In this document: positions 1-8,423 of the stretch, in pieces
Position numbering within the stretch: position 1 is the stretch's first letter
Layout of the letters: the number at the start of each line of letters is the position of its first letter
DNA from: Streptomyces niphimycinicus
Lineage (GTDB): Bacteria > Actinomycetota > Actinomycetes > Streptomycetales > Streptomycetaceae
Length of the DNA: 36,969 nucleotides
Reading direction: 5' to 3'
Assembly (NCBI RefSeq): GCF_018883605.1
Contig: NZ_JAHLEM010000091.1
Location: 1 to 36,969 of the forward strand
The notes under the pieces: model-generated
Told to the model about the DNA's origin: nothing
Database searches by the model: none
Seen by the model: only the letters and a program-made list of their open reading frames with translations
Program-made: the position numbers and the translations under genes

Positions 1-112
1 GATACGCGCACCACGAACAGCCTGATCAGAGGCATCCGCGCCCTCGGCGAACGCGCCGCTGCCGAACTCGAACAACGCTGGCGCACCTTGCAGCACGTCA
101 CTCTCAGCCCGC
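1..112 (+). pseudogene. 3' end of an IS5-like DDE transposase (truncated)
   Basis: Frame 1 is open from the window edge and reads DTRTTNSLIRGIRALGERA, then QRWRTLQHVTLSP. This resembles the C-terminal end of the HTH-containing DDE transposases common in Streptomyces IS5-like elements. After LSP (about base 112) the frame runs into low-complexity Pro/Arg translation with no family resemblance, so the last residues of the transposase look lost. The 5' part lies outside the window. The frame stays open to 315, but I read only the first ~112 bases as transposase. The family assignment is from memory of related proteins. Confidence 0.6.
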
Positions 113-207
113 CCCGGGCGCCAAGAAGTCGTTCGCCGCCGCGCAACGGGTTCTGTCGCACACCACCACCGGTTCCGACTGCGAAATCTGAGTCCGGGCG
201 TAGCGTG

Positions 208-346
208 TCAGGAGGCGGGTCGGAGGGGCCACCACCCGGCCACATGGTCCAGGTCGCTTGTCGGGCCCTCCAGGCTCGCCCGCACGGTCGTTGTAGTGCT
301 GCTCGTAGGCCGTGAGGACATGGCGTTTGCCGTGCGGATCACCAAC
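208..346 (-). pseudogene. Integrase-core transposase C-terminal remnant
   Basis: On the minus strand the translation includes KRHVLTAYEQHYNDRAGEP and then GRVVAPP. The Y-E-x-x-Y-N signature followed by a Pro-rich stretch is the usual ending of integrase-core (rve, IS3/IS481-like) transposases, where the catalytic-domain end reads roughly YxxHYNxxRPH. The expected R-P-H is altered to R-A-G-E-P. There is no upstream catalytic domain: the 5' side runs straight into the MFS remnant. It is therefore a short stranded fragment in an IS-debris zone. Confidence 0.45.
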
Positions 347-350
347 CGGG

Positions 351-856
351 TCAGGGATGAACTCGGTCGGCCAGCACGTCAATGAAGAGGGCGTACGCCA
401 CCAGCGTGTCCCGCGCTCCCAGCGACTGGAGCAGGCCCCCGGCGGCCGGCGAGGCCAGAGGGATCGCCCTCAGGTGATCAGCGATAGCCACAGTGACCGG
501 TTCACCACGGTCCGCGGCCGCGGACGCCGGTGCAGCCACGGAGCGGCGAAGGCACCGGCGATCGCGGTCCCGTCGGGCGGCGCCACCATCACCCCGATCA
601 GCGAGGGCGAGGCACCGAGCTCCTGGGCGCGCAGGCAGGATGTGGCCGGTGGCGAACAGGGCGCCGCCCAGCGGGCGTCCCGCCAGGTCGGCGCCGAGTT
701 CACGGGCCTGGTTCTGGGCGACCGCGGTGGGCAGTTGGTGCCGGGGGACGATGTGCGGCAGTGCGGGCGCCGACCGGACTCCGCGAGCTGGAAGAACACG
801 AAGCACGCGCCGTCCACGCCAGGGGCCTCCGGAAGTCGGCGAGCAGTGGACCGACC
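351..856 (-). pseudogene. Decayed MFS transporter (frameshifts and internal deletion)
   Basis: Three pieces of one MFS (MFS_3-like efflux) protein can be read on the minus strand in alternating frames. In order they are GACFVFFQLAES; then PHIVPRHQLPTAVAQNQARE running into AGRPLGGALFATG; then QELGASPSLIGVMVA with a LHRRPRPRTVV loop; then AIPLASPAAGGLLQSLGARD to the end near 351. The order matches an actinobacterial MFS from about TM4 to TM12. The stretch between the TM5-like and TM7-like segments is missing, and at least two frame changes are needed. The N-terminal third is also absent. It is clearly non-functional. Confidence 0.7.
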
Positions 857-1002
857 TGGGGGAGGTCCAACGAGGAGCGTGACCTCAAGGGCCGTGCCGG
901 AGGGGACACGCCCACGGTGCCCGGGCCCGCCCTGACTCGTATCCTGCGGCAGCACATCGAAGACGAGGAGCTCTCCAGGCGGATGGGTCGGCCTGTCGAA
1001 TG

Positions 1003-2223
1003 CTATGTCGAGGTGGGCAGGTGCGGGGAGCGGAGTACGAGGAGGGTGATCTCGCTGGGGGCGAAGACGCGGAACGGCGGGCCCCAGAAGCCGGTGCCGC
1101 GGCTGGTGTAGAGGAGGGTGCGGGGGCCGTGGTGGCTGAGGCCGGCGAGGGCGGGCTGGTCGATGCGGACGAGGTGGTGGAAGGGCCAGATCTGGCCGCC
1201 GTGGGTGTGGCCGGAGAGTTGGAGGTCGATACCGGCGGCTGCTGCCCGGTCGATGAACTTGGGCTGGTGTGCCAGGAGCAGGACGGGTAGGTCGGGGTCG
1301 GCGCCGTTCAAGGCTCCGGCGAGGTGGGCGCGATGGCCTGCCAGGCCGGAGGACTCGGCGGTGACGTCATCCACGCCGGCGACCACGAGGGTGTCGCCGC
1401 CGCGTTCGAGCAGCAGATGGCGGTTGCGCAGCGGCTTCCAGCCCAGCTCGTCCATCAGGTCGACCCAGCCTTGGGCCTCGCTGTAGTACTCGTGGTTGCC
1501 GGTGACGTATACCCGGGCCCGGGTGGCTCGCACGGTACCGAGTGGGGCGGCCTGGGCGCGGCGGCGTTCGGCCGTGCCGTCCGCGATGTCGCCGGTGTGG
1601 CAGACCAGGTCGGCTTCCAGAGTGTTCACCGTCTCGCATACCCGTGCCGACCAGCGAGCGCGATCGAGTGGGCCGTAGTGGGTGTCGGTGATGAGGACGA
1701 CGCGGATGCCGTCCAACCCGGCACCCAGCCGTGGGAGTTGCACGTCGAGTCGGCGCACCCGTGGCACGCGGCGGGCCTCGGCGTACCCCCAGGCGAGCAG
1801 TACTGCGCTGATGCCGAGGACGGCCCAGGTGACGATGCGGGCCCGGTCCTGGCTCTCGCCGACGCCGGCCACGGTCAGGGCGAGCCGCAACAGGACGCCG
1901 GTCAGAACGGACCAGGTGAACAGAGTCCAGATGGTGCCCAGCAGGGTGGCGCCGATGATCGCCGCCCGATCCCGCTGGCGGCGGCCGTGGCCGCGTATCA
2001 GCAGGAGCGGCATACCGATGAGACCGAGGGCGAACAGGGCGGTGCCGGCCAGCGTGACCGGCAGCGGCCAGTGCTGGCCGGTGTGCAGGAGCACCCAGCA
2101 GGGCACGGCCCACAGCAGGACGGGGGCGATCAGGGGGATGAAGCGCATCAGGCGGCGCAGTCGGCTCTGCCGCGGCGCTTGCCCTTCACCCTCGGCGGGC
2201 CGGGTGCTGCTGGTGTCGGTCAC
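1003..2223 (-). CDS. Membrane-anchored metallophosphoesterase (406 aa)
   Basis: This is a calcineurin-like phosphoesterase with an N-terminal membrane domain. Four hydrophobic segments (about residues 27-47, 53-76, 88-118 and 129-148) precede the catalytic domain, whose metal ligands are all visible: D180-x-H182 (ITDTHYG), D212 (HTGDIADG), N243/H244 (TGNHE), H319 (LAHQP) and H339-x-H341 (SGHTHGGQ). The family (YkuE/YpbG-like) hydrolyses phosphoester substrates with two metal ions; the real substrate is unknown. I chose the GTG at 2223 because a GGGAGGGG ribosome site sits just upstream. The reading frame extends 125 codons further upstream, but that part is low-complexity and has no ribosome site. 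The gene is complete and stands alone between IS debris and the glycan locus. Confidence 0.9.
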   Translation of the reverse strand: MTDTSSTRPAEGEGQAPRQSRLRRLMRFIPLIAPVLLWAVPCWVLLHTGQHWPLPVTLAGTALFALGLIGMPLLLIRGHGRRQRDRAAIIGATLLGTIWTLFTWSVLTGVLLRLALTVAGVGESQDRARIVTWAVLGISAVLLAWGYAEARRVPRVRRLDVQLPRLGAGLDGIRVVLITDTHYGPLDRARWSARVCETVNTLEADLVCHTGDIADGTAERRRAQAAPLGTVRATRARVYVTGNHEYYSEAQGWVDLMDELGWKPLRNRHLLLERGGDTLVVAGVDDVTAESSGLAGHRAHLAGALNGADPDLPVLLLAHQPKFIDRAAAAGIDLQLSGHTHGGQIWPFHHLVRIDQPALAGLSHHGPRTLLYTSRGTGFWGPPFRVFAPSEITLLVLRSPHLPTST

Positions 2224-2688
2224 GCTTCCCCTCCCTGACCAGGCTGCCGTCTCGCGCACTGTATCCGGTCGCCTTGGGCCGGCCGGACCGGCGTTCATGG
2301 GCGGTGGTCGTAGTCGCGGTCGGTCGGCGCCACGTCCGATCGGCGCCACGTCCGGTCGGCGCTGGGGCCGGCCGCGCTTGCCGCGCACGGGCGGCACGGC
2401 TTGGGGGAGTGGGATCAGATGGGAGACGTCGTCGGGGTGGGCGGCGGCCCGGGCCAGGGCGACCATCGAGCCGATGTCGTCACCGTCGTCGGCGAGGTCG
2501 GCGTGTCCGTCGCGGTTCATGTCGCCAGGTCGCTGGTGGGCAAAGTGACAGGCCCGTGGGCGGCGAGCAGGCGTTCGTGGGGGTTGGCAAGGTGCCACCC
2601 GGTTGGGCCGGCGGGTGCCGGAATCCGGTCGCGGCCAAGATCACTCCGCGTAATTCCGGCTCAGACCCGGTCATGCCGTTCTCGAGCG
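2224..2688. other. Intergenic region, no gene supported
   Basis: These 465 bases lie upstream of the phosphoesterase and downstream of the Gfo/Idh gene. Open frames here are Arg/Pro/Gly-rich and lack a ribosome site. A 16-bp tandem repeat occurs at 2324-2362. On the minus strand near 2455-2525 there is a DMNRDGHADL string resembling an FG-GAP calcium loop, but nothing around it supports a gene. It should hold the phosphoesterase promoter and the terminator of the 4966-2689 operon; I could not identify either with confidence. Confidence 0.6.
2324..2362. repeat. 16-bp tandem repeat, 2.4 copies
   Basis: TCGGCGCCACGTCCGA (2324-2339) is followed directly by TCGGCGCCACGTCCGG (2340-2355) and a partial third copy TCGGCGC (2356-2362). 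It contains the palindrome GGCGCC in each full copy. It lies about 100 bp upstream of the phosphoesterase start. Its role, if any, is unknown; a replication-slippage product is the simplest reading. Confidence 0.8.
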
Positions 2689-3882
2689 TTACCTCGCCTC
2701 CCGGGGGTCGACGAGATGGGCCGGTGGCCGGGGCAGAGCCGGTACATCGACCGGGACGCCCCCGCCGCGCAGCGACTCGGTGGCGGCATATCCGGCTGCT
2801 ACCGCCTGGCGAGCGGCGACAGACGAGGTGAGGGTGGGTACGCCGGCACGGACGAAGGACACGAATTCGGCCAGCAGTTCCGGGTCCGCACCGCCGTGTC
2901 CGCCCGCCCCGCTCGGCACCTCGACAACGAGGTCCGCGTCCACGCGGTAGCCGGAGCGTCGGCCGTTCCACACCTTCACCACGGCTCCGTCGGTGTCGCC
3001 GAAGTTCTCCAGTCGGCCGCGGGTGCCGATGACGGTGTAGTTGCGCCAGTAGTCGGGGGTGTAGTGGCACTGCTGGTAGGTCGCGAAGACGCCGTTGTCG
3101 AGGTACATGTTCATCATGGAGATGTCTTCGACGTCGACCACGTCGTTGAGTCCGGTCAGCGAGGTCGGCGGCCAGTTGCGGTCCGGGTCGTACCAGTCGG
3201 AGAGGGTCTTGTCGCCCTGGCCTCCCCGGGCGGTGATGTCGCCGTAGACCGTGAGTCCGCCCATCGCGTTGACCCGCGTGGTGTAGCCGTCGGCCAGCCA
3301 GTGGATCACGTCGAGGTCATGCGCGCCCTTCTGTAGCAACAGTCCGGTCGTTCTGCGCCGGTCGGCGTGCCAGTCCTTGAAGTAGAAGTCTCCGCCGTGG
3401 CCCACGAAGTGACGGCACCAGATCGCCTTGACCGCTCCGATCTGCCCGTCCTGAATGAGCTCACGCATGACCTGCACGACGGGCATGTGCCGCATGTTGT
3501 GGCCGACGTAGAGCTTGGTGCCGGTGCGCGCGGCCGCGGCGAGGACCCGGTCGCAACCGGCGGTGGTGATCGCCAGGGGTTTGTCGACGAACACCGCGAC
3601 GCCCGCCTCCAGGAAGTCGATGGCGAGTTCCTCGTGCGTGTGGTCCGGCGTGGTGAGGACGACCCCGTCCAGGTCCAGGGCGAGCAGCTCGCGGTGATCG
3701 GCGTACTGGTCGGCGTCCGGGTACAGCGTGCCTCCCGACTCGCGGCGCGAGGCGATCGGATCGCAGATCGCGGTCACCGCGGCCGGCAGTCCTCGCTCGG
3801 CGACATGTCTGCCGAGGCTGCTGCGCAGGCCCAGTCCCACGACACCGAGCCGAAGTTTTCCCTGCGTGTTCCGCGACGGCAT
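2689..3882 (-). CDS. Gfo/Idh/MocA family oxidoreductase (397 aa)
   Basis: This is a cytoplasmic NAD(P)-dependent enzyme with an N-terminal Rossmann fold (LGVVGLGLRSSLG, residues 12-24), the family DKP motif (D100-K101-P102) and a C-terminal alpha/beta domain with a GAHDLDVIHW segment. Family members oxidise or reduce sugars and inositols; some, such as GH109 alpha-N-acetylgalactosaminidases, use NAD to hydrolyse glycosides. Start is the ATG with CGGAG seven bases upstream. It lies 67 bp downstream of the hydroxyacid dehydrogenase on the same strand, so the two are probably one operon. The link with a GH101-like enzyme makes an amino-sugar substrate plausible, but I cannot tell dehydrogenase from glycosidase activity by eye. 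No signal peptide is visible. Confidence 0.88.
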   Translation of the reverse strand: MPSRNTQGKLRLGVVGLGLRSSLGRHVAERGLPAAVTAICDPIASRRESGGTLYPDADQYADHRELLALDLDGVVLTTPDHTHEELAIDFLEAGVAVFVDKPLAITTAGCDRVLAAAARTGTKLYVGHNMRHMPVVQVMRELIQDGQIGAVKAIWCRHFVGHGGDFYFKDWHADRRRTTGLLLQKGAHDLDVIHWLADGYTTRVNAMGGLTVYGDITARGGQGDKTLSDWYDPDRNWPPTSLTGLNDVVDVEDISMMNMYLDNGVFATYQQCHYTPDYWRNYTVIGTRGRLENFGDTDGAVVKVWNGRRSGYRVDADLVVEVPSGAGGHGGADPELLAEFVSFVRAGVPTLTSSVAARQAVAAGYAATESLRGGGVPVDVPALPRPPAHLVDPREAR

Positions 3883-3949
3883 GAGGTCTCCGAAGAAAAG
3901 GAAGAAAGGCGAAAGGTCAACGAAGGAGGGGCGGGCCTGGCCCGGATCC

Positions 3950-4966
3950 CTATGCCGTACGGCCGAGCATGTGCGGGAGTACGGCGTGCTGCGCGGGCAC
4001 CCCCACGACGAGGCGCTCCACCTCGCTCACCGCCAGCTCTCCCATTCGGAGCAGCTCGGTGCCGAGGGAACCCGCGACGTGGGGCGTCAGCAGGACGTGG
4101 GGGTGGTCTCGCAGGGGGCTGCCGAGCGGAAGGGGCTCGGGAGCCGTGACGTCGAGGACCGCGTACAGTTGCCCGCCCTGCACCGCCGCCGTCAGGGCGG
4201 CGGTGTCCACCAGCTCACCGCGCGCGGTGTTGATCAGCGTCGTGCCCGGGCGCATCAGCGACAGCCGTCGTGCGTTGATCAGATGGCGGGTCTCCGGCAG
4301 CGCCGGGGCGTGCAGCGAGACGACGTCGCTGGTCGCCACCAGTTCGTCGAGGTCGACGAGATCCGCGCCGAGTTCGCCGGCTTCCGAGGCGGTGAGATAC
4401 GGATCGGACACGACCAGGTCGAAGGCGTAGGCGCGCAGCAGTGTCAGGACACGCCGCCCGATCGCGGATGCCCCGACGATGCCGATGCGTTTGCGGTAGT
4501 TGCCGAGGTATGGGTACCGCGCGCTCAGGTTCGTGGAGGTTCCGGCGGAGCGGTACTCGGCGGCGAGCGGGAAGACGCGCTTGTTCGCGAGGATGATCAT
4601 GGCGACGGTGTATTCCGCGACCGGAACGGCGTTGGCCGAGGCGGCCGAGGAGACCGACAGGCCCCGCTCCCAGCAGGCCGGGGTGATGTGGTGCTTGACC
4701 GATCCCGCGGCATGCACGACGGCTCGCAGCCGCGGCGCCAGGGCAAGCACGTCGGCCGTGAGCGGTGGGCAACCCCAGCTCGTGACGAGGATTTCGGCCC
4801 GACCGAGGCAGGCCACGGCCTCCGGAGTCGAAAACTCATGGAGTGCTTGTCCCGGTTCGACGTCCGCGACCGCCCGCAGTCTGTGTAGCAGTTCGTCGTC
4901 GAGCAGGCGCTCGCGAAGGCCGTGGTGCATGGCGAAGGCCACGCGCGCTCGGCTGCTCCTGGTCAC
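3950..4966 (-). CDS. D-2-hydroxyacid dehydrogenase family protein (338 aa)
   Basis: This is an NAD-dependent dehydrogenase of the D-isomer 2-hydroxyacid family, related to phosphoglycerate dehydrogenase. The NAD-binding loop reads GIVGASAIG (residues 162-170; the usual second Gly of GxGxxG is Ser167). The catalytic triad candidates are R249 (INTARGELVD), E277 (DVTAPEP) and H296 (TPHVAGS). I start at the GTG at 4966 because GAGGAGAAAA precedes it directly; an ATG 33 bases further upstream lacks a ribosome site. It is first in a likely operon with the Gfo/Idh gene and follows the DeoR/LacI-type regulator by 57 bp, with a candidate operator at 5043-5060. Such enzymes are common in sugar-acid catabolic loci; the substrate here is not evident. 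Confidence 0.87.
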   Translation of the reverse strand: MTRSSRARVAFAMHHGLRERLLDDELLHRLRAVADVEPGQALHEFSTPEAVACLGRAEILVTSWGCPPLTADVLALAPRLRAVVHAAGSVKHHITPACWERGLSVSSAASANAVPVAEYTVAMIILANKRVFPLAAEYRSAGTSTNLSARYPYLGNYRKRIGIVGASAIGRRVLTLLRAYAFDLVVSDPYLTASEAGELGADLVDLDELVATSDVVSLHAPALPETRHLINARRLSLMRPGTTLINTARGELVDTAALTAAVQGGQLYAVLDVTAPEPLPLGSPLRDHPHVLLTPHVAGSLGTELLRMGELAVSEVERLVVGVPAQHAVLPHMLGRTA

Positions 4967-5023
4967 TTTTCTCCTCGGCCGTGTTGGATGTGCGACCATC
5001 CAACGATCGCTGGACGAGAGGCG

Positions 5024-6157
5024 TCAACGGCCACCCGGCCGATCGAAAGGAAGCGAAAGCGGGAGCGGTTCCCGGGCGGTGCCGCAGGAGGACCGGACGA
5101 CCAGGCCGGGCAGCAGGGACATGCGACGGGTCGCCACGTCGTCACCGGGTGAGCTGATGCGCAGCATCAGGGTTTCCACGGCCGTGCGCCCCACATCGAA
5201 CTTGGGCGGGGCCACCGCCGTCAGGGGCACTTCGGCCAGCGCGGCGGCCTCGTCGTCGTAGGCGACGATCGCGAGGTCGCCGGGGACGTCGAGTCCGCGT
5301 TCGGCCGCTGTGTGCACGATGGCCGCCGCGTTCGAGTCGGCGTGGACGACCAGTGCCCGTACCCCGGCGGCGAGGCAACGGTCCACGAGGGAGCCGATCG
5401 CTTCGGCGTTCCCGAGCGGATCGAGGTCGGTGCGCGGCAGCTCCGTGTGCCCGACCCCGCCGTCGGTGATGCCCAGCCGGGCCAGAGCCGCGGTATGGCC
5501 GTCGAACAGCCAGCGGGCGGTCGGGCTGCGCAGCCCGGCAGCGGCGGCCACCCGAGGGTGGCCGGCGGAGACCAGGTGCTCCACCGCCATTTCGGCACCG
5601 GCGGCGTGATCGCTGCGGACGTACTCGATGCGCGCGGCGGCCGGGCCGGCCAGCGATCGCTCCACAAGGACGACGGGGACGTCGATGCCGGTCAGCCAGT
5701 CGATCACCGCCGGGTCCGGGTCGGGCGGGTCGGCCGTCGCGATCAGCAGTCCGTCCACCCCCGCGCGCAGCAGCCGAGCGACCTGTTGGCACTCGAGCTC
5801 GCGGTTGTAGTGGGAGACGGCCAGGACGACACGCACCCCGAGGACCCCTGCCGCGGACTCGGCTCCACGGATGACCCCGGGGTAGTAGTAGGTGGATGAC
5901 GGGACCACCAGGCCGATGGTCGCCCCGTGCCTGGTCCGCCGCGCCTGGTCACCGCCCCGCTTGGGCGCGGGCGCTCTGCTCGGGATGCTCGCCCCGCCAT
6001 AGACCCGTTCGAGGAGGCCCCGGTCGACCAGGGCGCCGATGTCGCGCCGCATGGTGACGGTGGAGACCCCCAGCCGTTGCGCCATGTCCGTCACCCTGAC
6101 CCAGCCCTGGCTCTGGGCCGCTTGCATGATCGCTTCGTAGCGCTCTATCGCCAACAT
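5024..6157 (-). CDS. Hybrid transcriptional regulator: DeoR-type HTH + LacI-type effector domain (377 aa)
   Basis: Residues ~4-60 form a DeoR-type winged helix (RYEAIMQAAQSQGWVRV, then RLGVSTVTMRRDI and GLLERVYGG). From ~residue 80 a periplasmic-binding-protein-like effector domain of the LacI/GalR type follows (GLVVPSSTYYYPGVIRGAE; GLLIAT; PGDLAIVAYDDE). This is the well-known substrate-responsive regulator layout, here probably controlling the divergent DUF2264 gene and the downstream dehydrogenases. I use the ATG at 6157 (GGGGGA seven bases upstream); the GTG immediately before is possible. Direct CTTTCG repeats occur both in the divergent promoter (6241-6275) and inside this gene's 3' end (5043-5060). 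Its effector domain closely resembles that of the GntR-type regulator at 18344-19468. Confidence 0.88.
   Translation of the reverse strand: MLAIERYEAIMQAAQSQGWVRVTDMAQRLGVSTVTMRRDIGALVDRGLLERVYGGASIPSRAPAPKRGGDQARRTRHGATIGLVVPSSTYYYPGVIRGAESAAGVLGVRVVLAVSHYNRELECQQVARLLRAGVDGLLIATADPPDPDPAVIDWLTGIDVPVVLVERSLAGPAAARIEYVRSDHAAGAEMAVEHLVSAGHPRVAAAAGLRSPTARWLFDGHTAALARLGITDGGVGHTELPRTDLDPLGNAEAIGSLVDRCLAAGVRALVVHADSNAAAIVHTAAERGLDVPGDLAIVAYDDEAAALAEVPLTAVAPPKFDVGRTAVETLMLRISSPGDDVATRRMSLLPGLVVRSSCGTAREPLPLSLPFDRPGGR
5043..5060 (-). promoter_or_regulatory. Candidate DeoR-type operator (10-bp-spaced CTTTCG repeats)
   Basis: Read on the minus strand, GCTTTCGCTTCCTTTCGA contains two CTTTCG hexamers exactly 10 bp apart. 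The same spacing and hexamer occur in the promoter region of the divergent DUF2264 gene. It lies about 77 bp upstream of the hydroxyacid dehydrogenase start, inside the last codons of the regulator gene. DeoR-family repressors often bind TTTCG-containing direct repeats, so this fits local repression of the 4966-2689 operon. The functional role is inferred. Confidence 0.5.
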
Positions 6158-6240
6158 CACCCAGTCCCCCTGGCCGACCGATGGTCCGTGAGGTGTGTGA
6201 GTCGAGCAGCCTAATGAGTCCGGCCTTCGATCAAAACCCC

Positions 6241-6275
6241 TTGCTTTCGATTGCTTTCGATCTCATTGCGTTCGC
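6241..6275 (+). promoter_or_regulatory. Direct-repeat operator between regulator and DUF2264 gene
   Basis: Two perfect tandem decamers, TTGCTTTCGA (6241-6250 and 6251-6260), are followed by an imperfect third, TTGCGTTCGC (6266-6275). They lie in the divergent intergenic region between the DeoR/LacI-type regulator (start 6157) and the DUF2264 gene (start 6340). Phased TTTCG direct repeats are typical targets of DeoR-family helix-turn-helix domains. The site would allow repression of DUF2264 and autoregulation. Confidence 0.6.
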
Positions 6276-6339
6276 ACCGGCTTGCGGTGATGCTGACGAT
6301 CGCCATTCGTACCGCCGCTACGAGAGCGAGGAACTGCTC

Positions 6340-8412
6340 ATGGGCTCGTCCGGACCGGTACTGCCGGCAGAGGACCGCACACTCTCCCCCATCACCGGGT
6401 ACACCAGGGCTCATTGGATATCCGTAGCCGACCAACTGCTCGTGGACGCCCACCGGTTCGCCTCACCGTCCGGCGCGCGGATCGTGCTGCCGGGCAAGGC
6501 ATCGTCGTCGGGCCCCGACTCCGACCATCTGGAAGGCTTCGCACGCACGTTCCTGTTGCTCGCCTACCGGCTCGCGGGCTCCGGCGGCGAGGTGCCCGCC
6601 GGGCTGCTCCAGTCGTACGCCGATGGCATCGCCGCCGGCACCGATCCGCAGCACGCCGAGACCTGGCCGGCGATCGCCCAGAAGTGCCGCCAGACCCTGG
6701 TCGAGGCGTGCTCGCTCGCCCTCGGCCTGCACCTGACCCGGCCGTGGCTGTGGGACCGCCTCCCACCCGTGGTCCAGGAGCGGGTGGTGCACTGGTTCCA
6801 GGGTGTGTGGGGGCTGGAGATCCCGGACAACAACTGGCACATGTTCCGGGTGGTCGTGGGAGAGTTCCTCGCGAGTGTGGGGGCCGCGCACGACCGCGCC
6901 GAAATGGACGCCGATCTGGCCCGGATCGAGGACTTCTACGTGGCCGACGGGTGGTACCGCGACGGTGGCGACGCCCGTACCGCCGACAACTTCGACCACT
7001 ATTGCGGCTGGGCCATGCACCACTATCCCATCTTGTGGGCGCTGATGGCCGGCGAGAGGGGAGCCGCGCGCCTTCCGGTGTTCCGGGAGCGGCTGGTGCG
7101 GTTCCTGGAGGACTTCCCGGTCTTCTTCGGCGCGGACGGCGCGCCGGTGTACCAGGGTCGGTCCCTGATCTATCGGTTCGCCGCCGCAACAGCTCCCTGG
7201 ATCGGGGCCCTGGCCGACGCCACCCCGCTCGCCCCGGGGCTGACCCGACGTCTGGCCAGTGGCGCGTTGAAGCACTTCGTCGACCGCGGCTTCCGGGACA
7301 CTCACGGGATCCCGACGCTCGGCTGGTACGGGCCCTTCCCGCCGATGGTGCAGGGATATTCGGGACCCGGTTCACCGTACTGGCTCTCCAAGGCATTCGC
7401 CGGGCTCCTGCTGCCGGAAGATCATCCGTGCTGGACGGCCGTGGAAGAGCCCCTGCCTGTCGAAGGCCAGGACCGGGTGGGGGCACTGCCCGCACCCGGC
7501 TTCCTCATGTCGGCCACCCACGCCGACGGCATCGTCCGGCTCGTCAACCATGGCAGCGACAACCACGCGCCCGGCCGCACCTCTTCGGACCCGCACTATG
7601 CCCGGTTCGCCTACTCCACGGCCACCGGTCCGGTACTTGGCGCCGCCGGCCTCTCCATGGCCGACAACCATGTGGGGCTGGTGGACCCCGCTCTGGGCCT
7701 GTCCAGCCGTACCCGCATCCACCGGCTCGGCGTCGCCGACCATTACGCCGCGTCCTGGCACCGGCCCGTCTGGCCCGGCGAGAGGGAGCAGGGGAACGCC
7801 GGCCTGCGAACCCCCGGAGCCCGTGGCGCCGACGCCCGGATCGAGACGGCGAGCGTGGTGTGGGGGCCGTGGGAGCTGCGCGCACATCTGGTCGACGCGC
7901 CTGCCCGCTTGACCCTGCACGACAGCGGATGGCAGGTCGCGGATGACAAGCCGCCGCGGCCGGACAGCGGCGACCGCTGGGCCGCGGCCGTCACCGGTTC
8001 CGGGCTGACCAGCATCTTCGTCTCCCTCAGCGGACACACCGCGGTGACCGTGGCAGCGACCGAGAACACCAGCGCGTTCGCCCGCTGGGCCGCCGTCTCG
8101 TACGCCATCGGTGAGCGGGCAGCGGACCGGACCGTGCATGTGGCCGTGGTCGGCCTCACCGGCGGCGGCCCCGAACAGGCTCTCGTCCCCTCCGGCATGC
8201 GCTGTGAGGTCGACGGGACGACGGTCACGGCGCAGTTCCCCGACGGCACCTGGGTCCTGGTCGCTCTCGGCGAGGAGGCCGCGCACGCGCCGACCCTCGG
8301 CGGCCACCGGCTGGCCGGCCCCGTGCGCTATGCGCGGATCTCCCCCGGGGAACGGCCGGCGATCGTCTTCGACCGTCCGCGGGGAGTGCGCACACGGGGC
8401 GGAGACGGATGA
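6340..8412 (+). CDS. DUF2264 family glycoside-hydrolase-like protein (690 aa)
   Basis: This is a large cytoplasmic protein of the DUF2264 family, which has an (alpha/alpha)6-barrel-like N-terminal domain and a beta-rich C-terminal half; as far as I recall, CAZy places members in GH154 (beta-glucuronidase). Recognisable blocks are SDHLEGFART (~61-70), DNNWHMFRV (~163-171), DGWYRDGG (~203-210), DNFDHYCGWAMHHY (~216-229) and QGYSGPGSPYWLSKAF. I start at the ATG at 6340, with GCGAGGAAC seven bases upstream; the frame is open upstream but would overlap the operator. No signal peptide is visible, so it should act on imported oligosaccharide. It is the only rightward gene of the locus, divergent from its likely regulator and convergent with the importer. 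Confidence 0.85.
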   Translation: MGSSGPVLPAEDRTLSPITGYTRAHWISVADQLLVDAHRFASPSGARIVLPGKASSSGPDSDHLEGFARTFLLLAYRLAGSGGEVPAGLLQSYADGIAAGTDPQHAETWPAIAQKCRQTLVEACSLALGLHLTRPWLWDRLPPVVQERVVHWFQGVWGLEIPDNNWHMFRVVVGEFLASVGAAHDRAEMDADLARIEDFYVADGWYRDGGDARTADNFDHYCGWAMHHYPILWALMAGERGAARLPVFRERLVRFLEDFPVFFGADGAPVYQGRSLIYRFAAATAPWIGALADATPLAPGLTRRLASGALKHFVDRGFRDTHGIPTLGWYGPFPPMVQGYSGPGSPYWLSKAFAGLLLPEDHPCWTAVEEPLPVEGQDRVGALPAPGFLMSATHADGIVRLVNHGSDNHAPGRTSSDPHYARFAYSTATGPVLGAAGLSMADNHVGLVDPALGLSSRTRIHRLGVADHYAASWHRPVWPGEREQGNAGLRTPGARGADARIETASVVWGPWELRAHLVDAPARLTLHDSGWQVADDKPPRPDSGDRWAAAVTGSGLTSIFVSLSGHTAVTVAATENTSAFARWAAVSYAIGERAADRTVHVAVVGLTGGGPEQALVPSGMRCEVDGTTVTAQFPDGTWVLVALGEEAAHAPTLGGHRLAGPVRYARISPGERPAIVFDRPRGVRTRGGDG

Positions 8413-8423
8413 ATACGCCGGCA

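Noticed and set aside
2455..2525. FG-GAP-like DMNRDGHADL string on the minus strand
   Set aside because: It is a single short match with no neighbouring repeats or gene context, so probably chance.
2224..2598. 125-residue N-terminal extension of the phosphoesterase
   Set aside because: It is low-complexity with no ribosome site, whereas the GTG at 2223 has GGGAGGGG upstream.
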